Source of the DNA: Burkholderiales bacterium PBB6
GTDB lineage: Bacteria > Pseudomonadota > Gammaproteobacteria > Burkholderiales > Burkholderiaceae_C
Assembly: GCA_002255925.1 (NCBI GenBank)
Contig: NKIH01000002.1
Span: 62,001 to 126,000 of the forward strand
Length of the DNA stretch: 64,000 nucleotides
Reading direction: 5' to 3'
The translations under genes and the position numbers were made by a program. This document shows, in pieces, positions 61,241 through 64,000 of the stretch (the first letter of the stretch is position 1; each line of letters begins with the position of its first letter). The notes beneath the pieces were generated by a model that was not told the DNA's origin, ran no database searches, and saw only the letters and a program-made list of their open reading frames with translations.

Positions 61241-63148
61241 CTACCTTGATGCCAGCAACGCCGTCGGTGCCTCACCCGCCTGCTCGCGCTCGAACATGCG
61301 CACCAGCATCGCTTCAAAGTCGCGGGTGTAGCGGGCCGAGTCGAACAGCGGCAGCTCCAGGCGGTGCTGCTCCAGGTACTCGCTCAGGCCGCTGAGTGTC
61401 TCTGGCTCGTTCGCCAGCGCGGTGGCCAGGGCCACGTAGCTGTCTTCATCGCCCGCCGCCAGGTCAGGCAAGCCGCAGGCCGTGACCAGGCTGGCCGCCA
61501 CGCGGGAGGCGTAGGTGGCGCCCGGCACGGTGAGCACCGGCACGCCGGCCCACAGGGCCTCGCTGGCGGTGGTGTGGGCGTTGCAGGGCCAGGTGTCGAG
61601 GAACAGATCGGCCTGGCGCAGCCGGGCGATGTGGTCGTTCATCTGCTTGGTGCCGGCCCAGAAGATGCGCTCGGGTGGCACGCCACGGGCGACCAGCTCG
61701 CGGTTCAGGTTGGCCTTGGCGGTGGGGTTCCAGGCCAGCAGCCACAGCACGGCGGTGGGCGCGCCGGCCATCACGCGGGCCCACAGGTCCAGCATGTGCG
61801 GCGAGATCTTGTAGGTCTGGTTGAAGCAGCACAGCACCACCGCGTCTTCGGGCAGGCCGAGTGATGCGCGGCTGGGCGCCGGGGGCAGGGCCCGGTGGCG
61901 GTCATTCGGCTGGTAGCTGTGTGGCATCTGGGCGATGCACTCGGTGTAGTGGCCGGCGTGCTCGATGGGGGTGACCACCGGGTCGCCGACGATGTAGTCG
62001 AGGAAGTCAGCGCCGCTGGTGGCCGGGTAGCCCAGAAACGCCACCTGCACCGGGGCCGGTCGGAAGGCCAGCAGATCGAAGCGGCTGTTGCGGGTGTGGC
62101 CCTTGAGGTCGACGGCGATGTCGATGTCGAGTTCGCGCATGCGCCGGGCAATGGCTTCGCTCGTCAGGTGCGTCACGTCGTGGAACTGCTCGCAGGCGGC
62201 GCGCACACGGGTGCCGGTGGCCGAGCTGTCGTCGCCGTTGTGGGAGAAGAGATGCACCTCGAAGCGGCTGGTGTCGCGCTGTTCCAGCATCTGGGTCATC
62301 AGCACAGCGGTGGCGTGGTGGTGGAAGTCGCCTGACAGGTAAGCCACGCGGATCGGGCCGGGCTGGCGCGCGCCGCGCTTGTCGAAGGGCTTGATGTGGC
62401 GGGTGAGCTGGCGCGTGCGCAGCTCGCCAATCCGGCGCTGTTGGGCCGGCGAGGCGTCCACCGCCAGCAGGGCGAAGGGCGAGAGCTGCTCGCCGGTGCT
62501 GGTGTCGGCGCTGTCGAGCGCGGCCAGCAGTTGCACCGTGTCGTCCTCGATCTGGCTCCATTCGCAGCACTGGCGGCCTTCATGCACCAGCAGCGACAGC
62601 GCCAGCGCGCGCACCGAGCCGGTGTCCAGCAGCGATGCAGTGCGGAAGCACTCCACCGACTCCTTGGCCATGTTCATGTCCTTGAAGATCAGGCCGAGGC
62701 GGTAATGCACCATCGGCGCGTCCATCTTGATGGACAGCGCGGCGAAGCTGGCCTGGATGGCGTCATTGAAGCGCTTGCACTGGAACAGCGCGGTGGCGTG
62801 CAGGTCATGCCAGGCGAAATCCCGCGGGGCTTCGGCGTCCTGCTCGTCCAGCACCTGGGCGGCTTCGGCATGCCGGTTCATCTTCATCAGGCATTCGGCC
62901 AGCAGGCGCCGCGCCATGTCGTCTTTCGGGGCCATGCGCACGGCGCGCTGGGCGTGGTCGATGGCCCGCTCGGGGTAGCCGGCCTTGGCCAGCGCACCAG
63001 CCAGCTGCAGCCACAGCCGCGGGTTGCCGGGGTGCAGGCTGGCGGCTTGCTCAAACTCGGTGCAGGCCTGCAGCCAGTGGCGGGCCTGCAGGGCCTTCTT
63101 GCCGGCTTGCAGGTGGCGCTCGGCGCGCTGGAGGGTGGCATTGCTCAT
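61241..63148 (-). CDS. TPR-GT41 glycosyltransferase (SPINDLY/OGT-like)
   Basis: A 635-residue cytoplasmic protein. The N-terminal 200 residues are TPR helices (AERHLQAGKKALQARHWLQA, RAIDHAQRAVRMAPKD). The C-terminal half is a GT41 catalytic domain: SGDFHHHATAVLM with the likely catalytic His, FRPAPVQVAFLGYPATSG, CFNQTYKISPHMLDLWARV with the conserved Lys and SEALWAGVPVLTVPG. GT41 enzymes in bacteria glycosylate proteins; flagellin is a good candidate here. It overlaps the upstream GT2 gene as ATGA. Confidence 0.88.
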   Translation of the reverse strand: MSNATLQRAERHLQAGKKALQARHWLQACTEFEQAASLHPGNPRLWLQLAGALAKAGYPERAIDHAQRAVRMAPKDDMARRLLAECLMKMNRHAEAAQVLDEQDAEAPRDFAWHDLHATALFQCKRFNDAIQASFAALSIKMDAPMVHYRLGLIFKDMNMAKESVECFRTASLLDTGSVRALALSLLVHEGRQCCEWSQIEDDTVQLLAALDSADTSTGEQLSPFALLAVDASPAQQRRIGELRTRQLTRHIKPFDKRGARQPGPIRVAYLSGDFHHHATAVLMTQMLEQRDTSRFEVHLFSHNGDDSSATGTRVRAACEQFHDVTHLTSEAIARRMRELDIDIAVDLKGHTRNSRFDLLAFRPAPVQVAFLGYPATSGADFLDYIVGDPVVTPIEHAGHYTECIAQMPHSYQPNDRHRALPPAPSRASLGLPEDAVVLCCFNQTYKISPHMLDLWARVMAGAPTAVLWLLAWNPTAKANLNRELVARGVPPERIFWAGTKQMNDHIARLRQADLFLDTWPCNAHTTASEALWAGVPVLTVPGATYASRVAASLVTACGLPDLAAGDEDSYVALATALANEPETLSGLSEYLEQHRLELPLFDSARYTRDFEAMLVRMFEREQAGEAPTALLASR

Positions 63149-64000
63149 GGCGTGGGGCTCAGTTCAGGGTGCGCCGGGGCGCTGTCATTCAGGCAGGCGC
63201 TCAGCAGCGCCAGGTTTTGTTCGGCGAGGTGGCTGCCGCGGCCGGCCACGGCGCCTTCCAGTTCAGGCCGCTCGCCGATCAGCAGGCAGCGCTGCCAGGC
63301 TTCTTCGATCATCGGCAGCAGATCAGTAGCACGGGCGGGCTCGTCAGCGGCCCAGTCCAGCAGCAGGTCGCCCAGGGCGAAGAAAAAGTCGGGCGACTGG
63401 GACCAGCGCTGCAGCTGCCGCTCGGCGCGGCACAGGCCTTCTGCATGGCGGCCGCAGCGCTTGAGCGCATGCAGGCTGCGCACGTCCAGGTCATGCAGCC
63501 AGGCGGGCAGGGCGGCGGTCGGGGCGTCCGGGTCGGGGTCGAGCAGGGCTTCGGCGCGGCGGAAGCAGTGCAGGGCGTCGGTGTAGCGCTCGTACACGTC
63601 GTGGTCCTTGCCAAGCTGGTACCAGAGGTAGGCGTCGTGCGGATCGTCCTTCAGCGCGGCCTGCAGCAGCGCGGTGTTGCGGCCGGCCTTGGCCTGCAGC
63701 GCCTGCTGGCGGTAGCCCTCGTGGCTGATGCGCACCGGCAGCCGCACCACGGGCAGCTGGTGCTGCGGTTGTTCATGCACCCGGCCGGCATAGCGCACGT
63801 GGCCGGGCAGCACCCGGCTGATCCAGCTGGGTGAGGTGGCCACCGCGCCGCCCTGGTCGTAGCTGCTGTCCACCCGCACGCAGCCGACGTGGTCGGGGGC
63901 GGTGTGGCGCAGCGCGGCAATGGCGGGGCCGCCGTCGGTCAGGCGCTCGTCGGCGTCCAGCACCAGGTGCCAGTCGGCGCCGGCCAGCGCCAGGGCGGCA
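63145..64000 (-). CDS. GT2-type glycosyltransferase with TPR tail (partial)
   Basis: The window edge cuts the 5-prime end. The visible part begins in the GT2 fold just before DWHLVLDADERL, where the DxD-like metal site lies, and continues to VRISHEGYR. A helical C-terminus with TPR-like repeats (AYLWYQLGKDHDVYERYTDA) follows, ending TP. It is the first visible gene of the minus-strand pair with the GT41 protein, overlapping it by 4 bases. The GTG at 63963 is not its start. Confidence 0.8.
   Translation of the reverse strand, partial: AALALAGADWHLVLDADERLTDGGPAIAALRHTAPDHVGCVRVDSSYDQGGAVATSPSWISRVLPGHVRYAGRVHEQPQHQLPVVRLPVRISHEGYRQQALQAKAGRNTALLQAALKDDPHDAYLWYQLGKDHDVYERYTDALHCFRRAEALLDPDPDAPTAALPAWLHDLDVRSLHALKRCGRHAEGLCRAERQLQRWSQSPDFFFALGDLLLDWAADEPARATDLLPMIEEAWQRCLLIGERPELEGAVAGRGSHLAEQNLALLSACLNDSAPAHPELSPTP

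Overview
The window is GC-rich (mostly about 65-70 %) and gene-dense. It reads as chromosomal DNA of a flagellated betaproteobacterium of the order Burkholderiales; FlhC/FlhD with the class-typical cysteines, a CheY/CheZ/CheA chemotaxis system with many receptors, a BMP-type nucleoside importer and the overall gene style suggest a Comamonadaceae/Sphaerotilaceae-like lineage. The placement is inferred from gene content, not from a marker gene. No rRNA, tRNA, CRISPR array or intact insertion sequence was seen.

Region 1 (1-16 kb) looks like a purine acquisition and salvage neighbourhood. It holds a four-gene BMP-type ABC importer, a Rieske oxygenase translationally coupled to an adenine-deaminase-type amidohydrolase, and on the opposite strand a TonB-dependent receptor, a periplasmic purine nucleoside permease (NUP) family protein and a secreted purine-nucleosidase-like protein. 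Between these lie an AT-richer stretch (about 4.8-6.3 kb) with a small lipoprotein and a tandem repeat, then a Nudix hydrolase, a small membrane protein and an unusual GFA/TIGR02594 fusion.

Region 2 (16-28 kb) carries a SUI1-type factor (YciH), a dipeptide/oligopeptide ABC operon (dppABCDF-like, with a branched-chain-amino-acid-type binding lipoprotein embedded in it), a RimJ-like acetyltransferase, a DOPA-type extradiol dioxygenase and a large FtsX/YbbP-type permease.

Region 3 (27.7-48.7 kb) is a chemotaxis/motility block, nearly all on the minus strand. In transcription order it runs flhD-flhC, terminator, motA-motB-cheY-cheZ-(unknown)-cheZ, then a separate run cheZ-like-cheY-cheA-mcp-mcp-soluble Cache protein-mcp-mcp-mcp-cheW. 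Three receptors end in a DWETF tail that resembles the CheR/CheB docking pentapeptide; cheR and cheB are not in the window. A hybrid NarX-like kinase plus NarL-type regulator sits on the plus strand inside this block.

Region 4 (48.9-64 kb) is a surface- or flagellin-glycan locus. It starts with a CDP-glycerol pair (TagF-like transferase and TagD-like cytidylyltransferase), followed by a pseudaminic acid cluster: pseB, pseC, a GT80 sialyltransferase-like gene, a sugar O-methyltransferase-like gene, pseF, pseG, a second methyltransferase, an FAD protein, a WbqC family protein and pseI. pseH is missing. A conserved non-coding element is repeated upstream of pseB and of pseF. The window ends with a TPR-GT41 (SPINDLY/OGT-like) protein and a partial GT2-TPR glycosyltransferase. 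The best candidate for something undescribed is this variant Pse cluster, with a GT80 enzyme as possible pseudaminyltransferase and a glycerophosphate branch, adjacent to flhDC.
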